A stretch of 25,784 nucleotides of DNA, taken from the IMG/VR virus record IMGVR_UViG_3300033388_005991, positions 1 through 25,784 of that record. The stretch is one strand, 5' to 3'. Shown here piece by piece: positions 1 to 8,456 of this stretch (position 1 is the first letter of the stretch; each line of letters starts with the position of its first letter). A program made the position numbers and the translations under genes. A model generated the notes under the pieces. The model was not told where the DNA came from. It worked only from the letters and a program-made list of their open reading frames with translations, and searched no databases. The DNA is from a virus.

Positions 1-738
1 AACTTGTTCACCCTCAACGTCAACTGCCCAAGTCTGGTCTGGAGTACCCTCATCCACAACACTTAAAATTTTCCCACCTGTAACAAGAGGAGTGCTAAAC
101 ATTTCTTGTGCCATAAGTGCAGTATAAAGCTTATCTCTGATTTTCATGGTCCAGTAAAGAGTTATGTATTCCCCGGGCACAACATTTGGTTGTTCCTCAT
201 AATGTACTTCAGTAGGATATACAGGAGCCATCCAATAATCACCTCCATCCATTGGAATCTCTCCTTCAACAGGAATCCTAAAAGACTTAACAATAAAGGG
301 ATAAATGGGATTGATATTAAATGGATTCTGACCAGTAATAGTTGAGTTATCCCATAGACAGCCAGCACAATTGTCTTGGGGATTACTCCAGTCTATTTGG
401 ATATATTGTGCAGGTACTTCAAAAGCAGTCAATGGACGTAACCAAGATAGCTCCGCTCCATCCCATAAACAATCTATAATAGCAGCATCAGACAAACCAT
501 CTTTAATTAATGGAATCTGGATGATTCTGTGAGGAATTTCACAATCATCAATACCATCAGCATTCACATGTTTTATAGGTACAGTAGCTTCCGCCACTAC
601 AGTCTCATTATACGGCCACGCTTTATCTACCCTTGTTACAAGGGAAACAGATATCTCATCTATAGGATCATCTGGCTCAATAGACTCAAAGGGAACGTCT
701 TTAGGACACAAGTAGACTTTTATGTTCTCGTCTGCCAC
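1..738 (-). CDS. Tail-tip or virion protein, C-terminus cut by window edge
   Basis: The frame reads open for 246 codons from a GTG at 738-736 to the left edge with no stop, so the gene continues outside the window. The GTG overlaps the TAG of the gene before it (TAGTG), and a GGAGG lies 7 bases upstream; translational coupling is likely. The protein begins VADENIKVYLCPKDVPFES and is acidic and rich in beta-forming residues, Pro, Tyr and Trp. It has a Cys-x2-Cys (DNCAGCLWD) near residue 140. I see no signal peptide or membrane segment. I do not recognise the family. Its place at the end of a run of tail-tip genes suggests a virion surface or adsorption protein, which is inference from position only. 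Confidence 0.7.
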   Translation of the reverse strand, partial: MADENIKVYLCPKDVPFESIEPDDPIDEISVSLVTRVDKAWPYNETVVAEATVPIKHVNADGIDDCEIPHRIIQIPLIKDGLSDAAIIDCLWDGAELSWLRPLTAFEVPAQYIQIDWSNPQDNCAGCLWDNSTITGQNPFNINPIYPFIVKSFRIPVEGEIPMDGGDYWMAPVYPTEVHYEEQPNVVPGEYITLYWTMKIRDKLYTALMAQEMFSTPLVTGGKILSVVDEGTPDQTWAVDVEGEQV

Positions 739-1535
739 TATTCTTCCTCCTCAGTCATGATGGGAATAGTGAACTTGTCATTTTTGATAAAATCTAAGTC
801 GGATGTAACATAGTCCAATGCAGAAGTTCTTATTTCATAAGATACACCTGTTTTAACTTTGTCAATTGCAGAAAAAATACCATTTTCATCCGTAGTTCCT
901 GTGCCTATTCCTGCAATTGTTACCGTAGCATCAGGAATCGGATCACCAGTACACATGTCAAGTACCTGTACTTCTAACGATACGTCTATTGGAACTGCCC
1001 CACGATCAAAATTTACTGTTGTGGAAATATTATCATCGTCACTGTATATGGCAACACAAAGGACAGGGTATTCATCATCTGTAAAAACAGCATTGGATAA
1101 TTTAAGTCTATCTCCCATAGCTTTATAGGAGCAACTTAGGATACCAATAACCTCGGAAGGTAAAGTAATTAAACTATTTGAAAATAAAGGAGTACCGCCA
1201 TTATTGCCTATCCATCTGTAGGTGACTTCACCATGAGGAGTATATTTTAACTCTCCTGTTTTCTCAATTACAAAATTAATTTCTTCCTCATAATCATAAA
1301 GAATATTTGAATTTGCCAAAGACAAATCACCTAAACTTGATCCCAAGGTATATGGTTTAGTGGCAGCATTAGGAAGTAATTTTAAGTATGCAATCTCATT
1401 AGGATCAAAAGTGGACTTTGTTTCATCTTCTCCCAAATCATATACGGATCTGTTATAATCATCATCCAAGGATATGTCAGCAGACTCAGAAGAGGATGTT
1501 AATCCAAAATTTACTGTTGTTGATGTATGTGTCAT
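738..1535 (-). CDS. Tail-tip protein with C-terminal Ig-like (CarboxypepD_reg-like) domain
   Basis: This is a 265-residue acidic protein. Residues from about 185 to 260 read as a carboxypeptidase-regulatory-like or Ig-type beta sandwich: SLEVQVLDMCTGDPIPDATV, then GTGTTDENGIFSA, then a G-x-SYEIRTSALDY strand pattern. This fold is common as a decoration on phage tail proteins and usually binds surfaces weakly. The N-terminal 180 residues are not recognised. It ends in an acidic TEEEE tail whose codons also supply the SD (GAGGAGGAAG) for the next gene. Its ATG overlaps the TGA of the gene before it (ATGA), so the two are probably translated together. A role in host contact is inferred from the domain and the neighbours. 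Confidence 0.72.
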   Translation of the reverse strand: MTHTSTTVNFGLTSSSESADISLDDDYNRSVYDLGEDETKSTFDPNEIAYLKLLPNAATKPYTLGSSLGDLSLANSNILYDYEEEINFVIEKTGELKYTPHGEVTYRWIGNNGGTPLFSNSLITLPSEVIGILSCSYKAMGDRLKLSNAVFTDDEYPVLCVAIYSDDDNISTTVNFDRGAVPIDVSLEVQVLDMCTGDPIPDATVTIAGIGTGTTDENGIFSAIDKVKTGVSYEIRTSALDYVTSDLDFIKNDKFTIPIMTEEEE

Positions 1536-2095
1536 GATGCTAATCCTACAACCACTATCACAATTGGGTAGGGTTCATCCACTGGCCAATCAATAGGAAT
1601 TGAATCCTTTCTTATAGAAAAACTCCAATAATGAGATGTATAACTTGCATCGTATACCCCCGGAGCAGCTATGGATGCTTTGGCTTTTGACGGATCAGCC
1701 GGATCTAAAGTAACTGAACCAGATGGATTACTTCCAACTGGTATTCCCGTAGCAATAAAATCAGAGTACACAGGAAAAGCCAAGGAAGCCACATTATCTT
1801 CAATTACTCCTCCATGTGATTCAGGAGGTTCATTAAATTCAAGGTATTCTTGATTCTCAAAAACTGCATCTCCTTCTTCATAGGATGTAATAACTCCATC
1901 GGAAGCAAAACAGGTTATATCAACACCTGATAATGGGTTTGTGAATACTCTAAAAAATGCTTCATCCCCAAAAATAAAAGATGAAGTTCTTCCATTTGCA
2001 GCTTCATTTTTTACATCATCCATATCAATTGAAAGCTCAATTGGATCATCCGCTAATGAAGAGGAGAATGAAATAGTTACTGATTGTTTAGCCAT
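1532..2095 (-). CDS. Hypothetical beta-rich tail-tip protein
   Basis: This is a 187-residue protein when begun at the ATG at 2095 (MAKQSVTISFSSSLADDP). That ATG has AAGGAGG nine bases upstream. The frame is also open further upstream to an ATG at 2164, but the extra 23 residues lie inside the preceding gene and lack a comparable SD. The sequence alternates polar and hydrophobic residues, with few predicted helices, and ends in a hydrophobic YPIVIVVVGLAS strand. No catalytic motif is visible and I do not recognise the family. It overlaps the previous gene by 8 bases and the next by 4, so it belongs to a coupled set of small tail-tip genes. Confidence 0.7.
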   Translation of the reverse strand: MAKQSVTISFSSSLADDPIELSIDMDDVKNEAANGRTSSFIFGDEAFFRVFTNPLSGVDITCFASDGVITSYEEGDAVFENQEYLEFNEPPESHGGVIEDNVASLAFPVYSDFIATGIPVGSNPSGSVTLDPADPSKAKASIAAPGVYDASYTSHYWSFSIRKDSIPIDWPVDEPYPIVIVVVGLAS

Positions 2096-2348
2096 CTGTG
2101 TATACCTCCTTAGTAATAATACTATTTCCTGTAAGTCCTGTTTCTTGTGTAATAAATCTTTCACCAGAACTCAATTTGCTTATAAGAACTTTAGCTCCAA
2201 CAACAAGAGGGTTGCCACTGGTGTTAAGTGCCCTCCTATCAACTCCTGCTACAGTAACAATATAGATTTGATTACCCTCTATTGTTTTAACTTCTCCAAG
2301 TTCTATGAACTCGGTATTTGAGGGCAATAAATTATTTAAACTCGCCAT
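2088..2348 (-). CDS. Small beta-barrel-like tail-tip protein
   Basis: This 86-residue protein starts inside the last codons of the 957-residue hub-like gene (13-base overlap) behind an AAAGGTG SD, so its translation probably depends on ribosomes finishing that gene. Residues 15-70 show short alternating beta strands (GEVKTIEGNQIYIVTVAG, then VVGAKVLISKL) as in OB-fold or SH3-like small barrels. Small OB-fold proteins next to the hub occur in several phage tail tips, but sequence alone does not prove that fold here. No Cys or His cluster and no membrane segment are seen. A structural role at the tail tip is inferred. Confidence 0.68.
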   Translation of the reverse strand: MASLNNLLPSNTEFIELGEVKTIEGNQIYIVTVAGVDRRALNTSGNPLVVGAKVLISKLSSGERFITQETGLTGNSIITKEVYTDG

Positions 2349-5209
2349 TGTATCACCTTTAAAGTATTTTCAACTCTACCGCCAGAAATAGTGATTCCTA
2401 CGTCAGCAATATAATAATTTCCTGAGGAACCTATTCTGGAACAATCAATCCATGCAATATTGCCATCTAAAGATAAGTCATTATAAGGACTTTTAAAACT
2501 ATGCTCAAAAACATCATACTTATTATCGTCAATCCAGGCTTTCCCTCTTTCAACTGCTGCTGAAGAATCTTCCCGTAAGTTGTTAGTTGAAATAGAATCC
2601 CCAAATTTATCAATTAATTCACCATTTTCATCAAGGGCAATTGGTGGAGTAATTACTGTGATGGATAAATTAGCAAAATCGGTGTAGTAAAAAACAGCCA
2701 ATAACTCTTCTACACTATGACCACTTAATTCATATCTTTGATATTCAACTGTATAGGTAACTTTCGCTAATCTCCAAGCATCAAGATTCTCCAAAGTCAG
2801 AGTTTTCCCATAAGAATTCCAATCAACAATAACTCCAGGATCTCCAATCCATTCTACATTAGCAAGGTCAAGATCAAAAATGGGATATGTAGTGTCTCCA
2901 ATACCATCATTAAATTCTACTATTTCTGTAAATTCCTCCTGAAAAGACCCATTGACAAAAGGACCTGTTACTTTGGATATAGTTCCATCAGTAACATATG
3001 TTCCCTCAACCTCTGGACTTGAATCCACCCAGTATACTTTTACAAAACTCGTTGTACCAACTGTTCTTGCGGAACCTTCTTCTAACTCTTCAATCTCTAT
3101 TGTGGGTAACAGGCTGTCAGCATTAATTGAATTGACGTTAACCTTGTTATAATGATCTCCAGTAATTATAGAATGTCCAAAATCCACAACTTGATTGGCA
3201 TTGTAAGTTATATCCTCAGTGGCGGAACTCATATTAATTGGACGAACTGTATATTTTTTACGTATAAGAAAACTTCCGTCATCTTGTGCCCTAACAATCC
3301 CGCCAATTTCTTGTGCAATTGAACTTAAAATCTCAGACGGAGTTCCTATAGCTTCAAATGTTTCTGGTAAAATCCAATCATACAAATCTGGGTCCCAATC
3401 AACTGCTGAATAAACTGGAATAGATTCAACTACCTCAGAGGCTAATTGTGGATCACTTAAATAAACACTATTTGATAGTGCCCAAGGAGAGCTATCCCTT
3501 GCTGTTTGATCTCTACCCCAAAATGAAAAATTCTCTCCAGAACCAGTTCTTGTTTCCACCAAGAAAAACAAAACTCTCCCACCCACATGTACCTCAATTC
3601 GTGGAGTGCCTGGATTAATATCAGGATCGGCTAAATCAAATAATTCCTGAGATATGGATGATATTGTTATTTGGTTATGTATACTATTTTGGGTAAACGA
3701 CATTTCAACAGTATTTGCACCAATTAATCTATTGATCTGAATATTATCCAGATATATATTTGTTTGAAAACTATAAAATAATGTGCCGAGTTCTTGCAAG
3801 CTGTGTTTAATGAACAAATAGCTTGATGCGTAGTCAACAGTATCTAAAGTATTCAAAACGGCTTGTATGGCTATAATTTCATCGTCAGATAACGTATTTT
3901 TGATAATTTCATTGCTTACAACCCCTTCTGCAATCAATTGTAGTAATGATTGTGTGCCTTGTATATCCTCAGGCAGATTATTTAGAAGCATCTGTGTATC
4001 GAATGCAATATCTCCCCTTACCAATGCATTTCTAAGAATGGAAACATTGTCAGAAGTCTTACCTTCCCTGATTCCTTTAACCTCATTTAAAATAATCTGA
4101 ACAGCATCAAGAAATACACCCAACTGAAAGGCTATAAACTGATAGTATGCATCCTTTATAGGCTGATTCAATAAGAAAATAGAACTGTCCCCAATTGATT
4201 TTCTTATAAGTTGGATGCCTTGTTCTGGAGGACTCCAAAATTCAACCGTTACAGCATTACCATTACTGAATACGGAAGTGCTTGTGAATTTACCTATAGG
4301 AGCTATTCCCGCTATAGAGCCGACTTCAAATATAGCTGTAGTTTCAAAAGGAACAGGATTATGTGACGGAGGAGGAGGAGAGTAAGGAAAAGAATATTCA
4401 AAGACATCATGATTACCTTTACCTAACATCAACAAAGATCCATTGCTGAGTCCTATATCTAATGAATAAGGATGGAAATCCTGTGACTGAGTTATAAAGT
4501 ACTCATCAGCAGTATCTCCATAAGTTGCTGTGGTCAAATCCCATGGAGTACTTAAAACATGCAAGGATATTACATCTTGACCATCAGAAACAATATACAT
4601 GTATGTGCCTGTTGAATCAATCCAAATATCATTTGGATTATAACACCTGTTATAAGTTGCAGTAACATCATTAAAATCATATGTCTGCCCTGTATCAAAT
4701 GCCATTCCCGTAAGACTCCACGCATTTGTAGTGGAATACCTATGAATTAAACCAGCATTACGATCAATAATAAAGATTTGTTTCCCGTCTGGTGATACAT
4801 GTAATCCATATGTATTGGCAAGAAGACCTGATAAATCAAATTGCTGAGTATATGTGGCAGTAGAAATATCCCAAGCAACAGACAATGCCCATTCCTGTAT
4901 ATAATTAGAGACATAATCAGTTTTGTACATTGTTAACCCATCAGGGCTTATGGCAATGCCTCTTGCAGAATATCCATCACCAGTTAAAAGTACAAATTCA
5001 CCGGAATCATAAACAGCAGTACTGACATCAAAGGGAGTACTGAGATTGTATACCGTTACTTGAGGGGGCCATGAACCATCATCCCACTCTCCAAGAACAA
5101 ACATTTTAAGACCGTCAGGCTTAAACGTAAAACAATTCTCATTCATGGAACGATCAGTAACATCTATACTTCTGCTGGTATAAGTTAAATCTCCAGGATT
5201 AAATGACAC
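2336..5209 (-). CDS. Tail hub-like protein fused to N-terminal beta-propeller repeats
   Basis: This 957-residue protein starts at a GTG (5209-5207) six bases after AGGAG. Residues about 20-275 hold five repeats of roughly 45-55 residues, each with a DG or TG turn followed by a hydrophobic strand (FKPDGLKMFVLG, ISPDGLTMYKTD, VSPDGKQIFIID, IDSTGTYMYIVS, and a weaker fifth). Several also carry LSxxWDxSTATY. This is the pattern of NHL/WD-type propeller blades. A Pro-rich linker (SPPPPSHNPVPFE) follows, then a mostly helical stretch to about 490. Residues about 490-957 resemble the tail hub (gp27-like or Tal-like) region: a VEMSFTQNSI start, VHVGGRVLFFLVETR, FSFWGRDQTARDSSPWA, and ILSSIAQEIGGIV with DDGSFLIRK. 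The hub assignment rests on pattern and position. The propeller may bind a host surface polymer or shield the tip. Confidence 0.68.
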   Translation of the reverse strand: MSFNPGDLTYTSRSIDVTDRSMNENCFTFKPDGLKMFVLGEWDDGSWPPQVTVYNLSTPFDVSTAVYDSGEFVLLTGDGYSARGIAISPDGLTMYKTDYVSNYIQEWALSVAWDISTATYTQQFDLSGLLANTYGLHVSPDGKQIFIIDRNAGLIHRYSTTNAWSLTGMAFDTGQTYDFNDVTATYNRCYNPNDIWIDSTGTYMYIVSDGQDVISLHVLSTPWDLTTATYGDTADEYFITQSQDFHPYSLDIGLSNGSLLMLGKGNHDVFEYSFPYSPPPPSHNPVPFETTAIFEVGSIAGIAPIGKFTSTSVFSNGNAVTVEFWSPPEQGIQLIRKSIGDSSIFLLNQPIKDAYYQFIAFQLGVFLDAVQIILNEVKGIREGKTSDNVSILRNALVRGDIAFDTQMLLNNLPEDIQGTQSLLQLIAEGVVSNEIIKNTLSDDEIIAIQAVLNTLDTVDYASSYLFIKHSLQELGTLFYSFQTNIYLDNIQINRLIGANTVEMSFTQNSIHNQITISSISQELFDLADPDINPGTPRIEVHVGGRVLFFLVETRTGSGENFSFWGRDQTARDSSPWALSNSVYLSDPQLASEVVESIPVYSAVDWDPDLYDWILPETFEAIGTPSEILSSIAQEIGGIVRAQDDGSFLIRKKYTVRPINMSSATEDITYNANQVVDFGHSIITGDHYNKVNVNSINADSLLPTIEIEELEEGSARTVGTTSFVKVYWVDSSPEVEGTYVTDGTISKVTGPFVNGSFQEEFTEIVEFNDGIGDTTYPIFDLDLANVEWIGDPGVIVDWNSYGKTLTLENLDAWRLAKVTYTVEYQRYELSGHSVEELLAVFYYTDFANLSITVITPPIALDENGELIDKFGDSISTNNLREDSSAAVERGKAWIDDNKYDVFEHSFKSPYNDLSLDGNIAWIDCSRIGSSGNYYIADVGITISGGRVENTLKVIQWRV

Positions 5210-5221
5210 TATTCTCTCCTT

Positions 5222-6661
5222 CTATATATCATCAAAGTATATATTATTCACTAATAAGGTTTCAAGATCAAGTATTTCTTTTAGACTAAAGAAAGACACA
5301 AATCCCACAATCGTATCATCTGGAGTATCACTATCATATACAATTAAACCAGAAGATGGTTCAATATTCGCTCCTGATGCAGCAAGTACTATATCCTCAA
5401 AAGTAACCCTGCTAAGATCCTTTGTCTCATTTATAATCTGTGAAGTAAAAACAAGAGGTACATGAGAAGAACCCAAACTCTCATATGGAGAAATATCAGC
5501 CAAAATAGCTGATGAGTCCTTATCAAATACAAAAGATGCATTTACCAAAACAGCCAGAAGGTTGTCAGAAGTTAAATCAATTAATCCTAACTGTCTTTGA
5601 AATTTATAATGATTTGAGTGGGAACTTATATTTAATTCTACAATTGCTATGACACCAGTTTCCAAAGTACCCACAACTTCAAAAGCAGGAGGGGATACAA
5701 TAGGAGGAAGTGGAAGTAGATTTAATCTTTCTTCATCTTCTACATTGGAATCAGTATGCTCAGATATAACTCCATCAAATATCAAATGTGAATCAGGAAT
5801 TGCCTCGTCATAAACAGTGGAGGTTATACTCTGACTTGATATGTGAATTTTAGTAGTTTTAATGCCCCTATCAGTATCGTTACCAGAATTGTGTGCATTA
5901 TTTATCCTGATTTCATCAAAGGTAATTTCCTCATTGAATACACAAATTAATCTTTGATCTTCTGGCGGGAAAGTTTGTTCTGAATACCATTCTTCACCAA
6001 CAGGACTGCCAAGTTTATCCAATGATGTATCAAAAGCATTACTTGGAATATAGTTCCCATCAAAGTTTGTAGTTGCATATGCCACAAAATCAGTAGTAGC
6101 CAAATTGGTAATCTTAGATCCTTCAAACCAGAAGTCGATTGATCTTACTGCCAAATAAGTACTATCTTCCCACCCATCAGCAATATCAAAAGTAATTGAC
6201 TTGGCTGTAATCTGTTGTGGTACTCCTATACGAAGAACATCAATAGTACCCACAACTTCAAATGCAGGAGGGATTACAATAATAGTGCCTGTGTCATGAA
6301 AAACAATAGCCTCAAGAGTACCCACAACCTCAAATGCAGGAGGAGATATTTCTATATCCATTACGATAGTAGCAAGTAATGTTCCCACAACTTCAAAAGC
6401 TGGTGGAGTTATTTCTATATCTATTGCAAGAGTAGCAACCAAAGTGCCCACAACCTCAAATGCAGGAGGGGATACAATAATAGGTGGTGAATATGCAGGA
6501 GTTGCAACTAAAGTGCCCACAACTTCAAATGCAGGTGGAGTCACACTAATAGGACCCTCACCCTCCCCCATGACAAAATCAATACTATCCTTTGTTGGAG
6601 GAGTATACCCTGTTGTTAAAACAAAATCTATGCTATCTTTTGTTGGAGGAGTATAAGCCAT
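5222..6661 (-). CDS. Repeat-rich tail protein with PPAFEVVGT repeats, discoidin-like and tail domains
   Basis: This 479-residue protein starts at the ATG at 6661 behind AGGA. It opens with two copies of YTPPTKDSIDFV (residues 3-14 and 19-30). Five tandem copies of PPAFEVVGT follow (from residues 42, 65, 86, 107 and 131), with a sixth at 324-332. Residues about 140-315 between these resemble an F5/8-type C (discoidin-like) carbohydrate-binding domain: FDIADGWEDSTYLAVRSIDF, NAFDTSLDKLG, then FDEIRINNAHNSGNDTDRG. Residues about 345-465 (HSNHYKFQRQLG, ILADIS, IEPSSGLIVYD, DDTIVGFV) match the 142-residue protein encoded at 7992-8420. The layout suggests a fibre-like virion protein with binding modules. 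Repeat counts are seen directly; domain names are pattern-based inference. Confidence 0.75.
   Translation of the reverse strand: MAYTPPTKDSIDFVLTTGYTPPTKDSIDFVMGEGEGPISVTPPAFEVVGTLVATPAYSPPIIVSPPAFEVVGTLVATLAIDIEITPPAFEVVGTLLATIVMDIEISPPAFEVVGTLEAIVFHDTGTIIVIPPAFEVVGTIDVLRIGVPQQITAKSITFDIADGWEDSTYLAVRSIDFWFEGSKITNLATTDFVAYATTNFDGNYIPSNAFDTSLDKLGSPVGEEWYSEQTFPPEDQRLICVFNEEITFDEIRINNAHNSGNDTDRGIKTTKIHISSQSITSTVYDEAIPDSHLIFDGVISEHTDSNVEDEERLNLLPLPPIVSPPAFEVVGTLETGVIAIVELNISSHSNHYKFQRQLGLIDLTSDNLLAVLVNASFVFDKDSSAILADISPYESLGSSHVPLVFTSQIINETKDLSRVTFEDIVLAASGANIEPSSGLIVYDSDTPDDTIVGFVSFFSLKEILDLETLLVNNIYFDDI
6245..6538 (-). repeat. Five tandem PPAFEVVGT-coding repeats (sixth copy at 5666-5692)
   Basis: Each unit encodes PPAFEVVGT followed by a variable hydrophobic linker rich in Ile, Val and Ala. 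The period is 21-24 residues. On the plus strand the copies read as variants of cccacaacttcaaatgcagg. Codons differ between copies at wobble positions while the peptide is identical, so the amino-acid motif looks selected rather than freshly copied. The isolated sixth copy follows the discoidin-like domain, which therefore appears to sit between repeat copies. Confidence 0.9.
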
Positions 6662-6664
6662 AAT

Positions 6665-6943
6665 TTATCCTGATAAACCGTCATAAATTTCTGAGTTCTC
6701 ACCATCATTTCCTACAGCAATAATCATGAATTTGTCGTGTGTACTACCGGGCATAGTTAAAGACCAATTACCGGAACCATCGGAATCCGTCTCGTAAGGT
6801 ATACTGGGGGCAGATTTTTTATATCCAATTAAATGTCGAATAACTCCGGTAGCATCAAGTTCAACCGTTCCAGAAAAAGTGACAATTCTTATATTTGCCC
6901 CTAAAAATGGCTCGGAAAGTATACCGCCTTTGAGAATAGCCAT
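6665..6943 (-). CDS. Small Ig-like/carboxypeptidase-regulatory-like tail protein
   Basis: This 92-residue protein starts at the ATG at 6943 with AAGGGAGGT five bases upstream; that SD lies within the final codons of the preceding gene. It reads as one small beta-sandwich domain. The visible pattern is IVTFSGTVELDATGVIRHLI, then YETDSDGSGNWSLTMPGST, then DKFMIIAVGNDGENSEI. The SDxxGxWxLxxPG core followed by a hydrophobic strand and NxxIxDxxx is a common module in phage tail-fibre and tail-tip proteins. No catalytic residues are seen. It probably decorates or caps a neighbouring tail protein, based on domain type and context. Confidence 0.72.
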   Translation of the reverse strand: MAILKGGILSEPFLGANIRIVTFSGTVELDATGVIRHLIGYKKSAPSIPYETDSDGSGNWSLTMPGSTHDKFMIIAVGNDGENSEIYDGLSG

Positions 6944-6944
6944 G

Positions 6945-7982
6945 TTATACCTCCCTTACTGCACCGGGTCTACCTGAATAAGATTGAAAAGTCCTCCATT
7001 GTGTGCCATCATCTTCCACAAGTACATCCCCGAAAGCAAATACACTCGCCACAAATGCCACCCTTTTTACACGCATTATACCACACCCACCTACACTGGT
7101 CTGTGTTACGTGCAGAGTTACCAAAGGAAATCTACCTTCGTATTGATCAGGATCATATGCGGCAGCGGTAGGTGCGTAATATGTAGGTGCAACGAATACT
7201 GCACCTAATGACCCCCCTGGACCTATCAACATGTATCCTGTATTTAGAGGCTGATTGCTATTCATACAATAGTATCCTACATGATCAGAAAGCTTAGAGC
7301 CAGTGGTATAGGAATTTACTAAATCAGCAGTAATTGTATTTCCAACCAACGTCTTTATTGTTATTTTCTCAATTTTAACAGTACCCATAACATCGTTGTG
7401 GGTTGTCCTAATAAATACTTGCTTATCTACAGCCCAATTAGCAGGAACAGCATCCAAAACAATAGACACATCAGATCCAGCCGTTAAGGTCGTGTTGCAA
7501 GTGCCGACAGTCTGGGAAACATCATCGTATTCCGGTAAAAGTTTGCCGAATTGGATGCCATAGGCGTTAATGAGCAACAAGTCTTCCATTGAAAAAATAA
7601 AATCCAAATCCCCATAAATCCATAACTTTTTGGTGCCTGCATCTAATACAGTATAATTATTGGTTGGGTTGAATTTATTGGCACCTGTATGTGCAGTGGC
7701 ATCCCAGGATTGATATCCCTCTACTTTGATAAAATTGCTTATCCAAGTAACCTCAAAGTACAAATCCTCGTCCCCACTTTCTCCTGGAGAGTATATTACA
7801 AACCAATCATTAATGGCACAATTATCCTCATCCGTAGCATAGGATGAATCAAACAGAGTCCATCCTATCCCTGTTGCGGAATAATCATAAGTTCCATTTC
7901 GTTTGCAAATGAAGTCACGAAAACGTGTAAAGAACTCATTTTTATCCGCACAAGCAACATCAATTAAGTTTCTATAAGCCAT
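6945..7982 (-). CDS. Tail-associated virion protein, unrecognised family
   Basis: I place the start at the ATG at 7982 (MAYRNLIDVACADKNEFFTR), six bases after AGGAG, giving 345 residues. A TTG two codons upstream directly abuts that SD and is unlikely. The N-terminal 100 residues include FFTRFRDFICKRNGTYDYS and ATGIGWTLFDSSYATDEDN, a pattern I associate with phage tail-tip proteins that begin by describing a small slice or assay-like region, though I cannot name a family. The middle is beta-rich (GTVKIEKITIKTLVGNTITA). The C-terminal end contains ITQTSVGGCGIMRVKRVAFV-like strands. Neighbours on both sides are tail proteins, so a structural role is likely. Confidence 0.65.
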   Translation of the reverse strand: MAYRNLIDVACADKNEFFTRFRDFICKRNGTYDYSATGIGWTLFDSSYATDEDNCAINDWFVIYSPGESGDEDLYFEVTWISNFIKVEGYQSWDATAHTGANKFNPTNNYTVLDAGTKKLWIYGDLDFIFSMEDLLLINAYGIQFGKLLPEYDDVSQTVGTCNTTLTAGSDVSIVLDAVPANWAVDKQVFIRTTHNDVMGTVKIEKITIKTLVGNTITADLVNSYTTGSKLSDHVGYYCMNSNQPLNTGYMLIGPGGSLGAVFVAPTYYAPTAAAYDPDQYEGRFPLVTLHVTQTSVGGCGIMRVKRVAFVASVFAFGDVLVEDDGTQWRTFQSYSGRPGAVREV

Positions 7983-7991
7983 AACCAACTC

Positions 7992-8420
7992 CTATGCATC
8001 ATTAAGTGTAACTGCATTTATCTGAAAACTGGTTCCATCTGTTACTGTGAAATCTTCTTCATAGTCTATGCATCCAATAACCGTATCATCAGCAGTGGTG
8101 TCATCGTAAATAATAGCGGCACCAGACGGACCTATATCACCACCAGAGGCTGAAAAGATAACATCATCATAAATGATAACAGCTTTATCGGCAGTATCAT
8201 CCTCAGTATGCGAATCAACCACAAGAGTTTCATCATTCTGTGTGTATCCATTTTCTGTGGCTAACTGATCTGCTGTTACATCCGCAAGAGTGGCATGGGC
8301 ATCAGGATCAAAGGTAAAAGTAGTATTCATCAAAATGATTTTGAGTGTGTCTGTAGCCAGGTTAATTGCTCCTAATTGTTTCTGGAACTTATAGTGATTA
8401 GAGTGTACGCTTGTTGTCAT
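7992..8420 (-). CDS. Small tail protein, paralogue of the end of the 479-residue protein
   Basis: This 142-residue protein starts at the ATG at 8420, eight bases after GGAGG. It carries HSNHYKFQKQLGAINLATDT, ILMNTTFTFDPDAHATLADV, a D-rich middle, then DIGPSGAAIIYDDTTADDTV and a final VIGCIDY strand. The family is familiar from siphophage tail clusters, where it is annotated simply as a structural or tail protein. Residues about 345-465 of the product of 5222-6661 have the same order of motifs with changed residues (FQRQLGLIDLTSDN, FDKDSSAILADIS, IEPSSGLIVYDSDTPDDTIV). One copy therefore probably arose by duplication and was fused to the repeat protein. Confidence 0.75.
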   Translation of the reverse strand: MTTSVHSNHYKFQKQLGAINLATDTLKIILMNTTFTFDPDAHATLADVTADQLATENGYTQNDETLVVDSHTEDDTADKAVIIYDDVIFSASGGDIGPSGAAIIYDDTTADDTVIGCIDYEEDFTVTDGTSFQINAVTLNDA

Positions 8421-8456
8421 TTGTCAATCCTCCATATTTAATTTATTATATATATC

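Noticed and set aside
2096-2164. Upstream ATG at 2164 for the gene ending at 1532
   Set aside because: It would overlap the previous gene by 77 bases without a good SD, while the ATG at 2095 has AAGGAGG at ideal spacing.
7983-7988. TTG start at 7988 for the 345-residue tail protein
   Set aside because: It directly touches the AGGAG SD with no spacing; the ATG at 7982 has a normal 6-base spacing.
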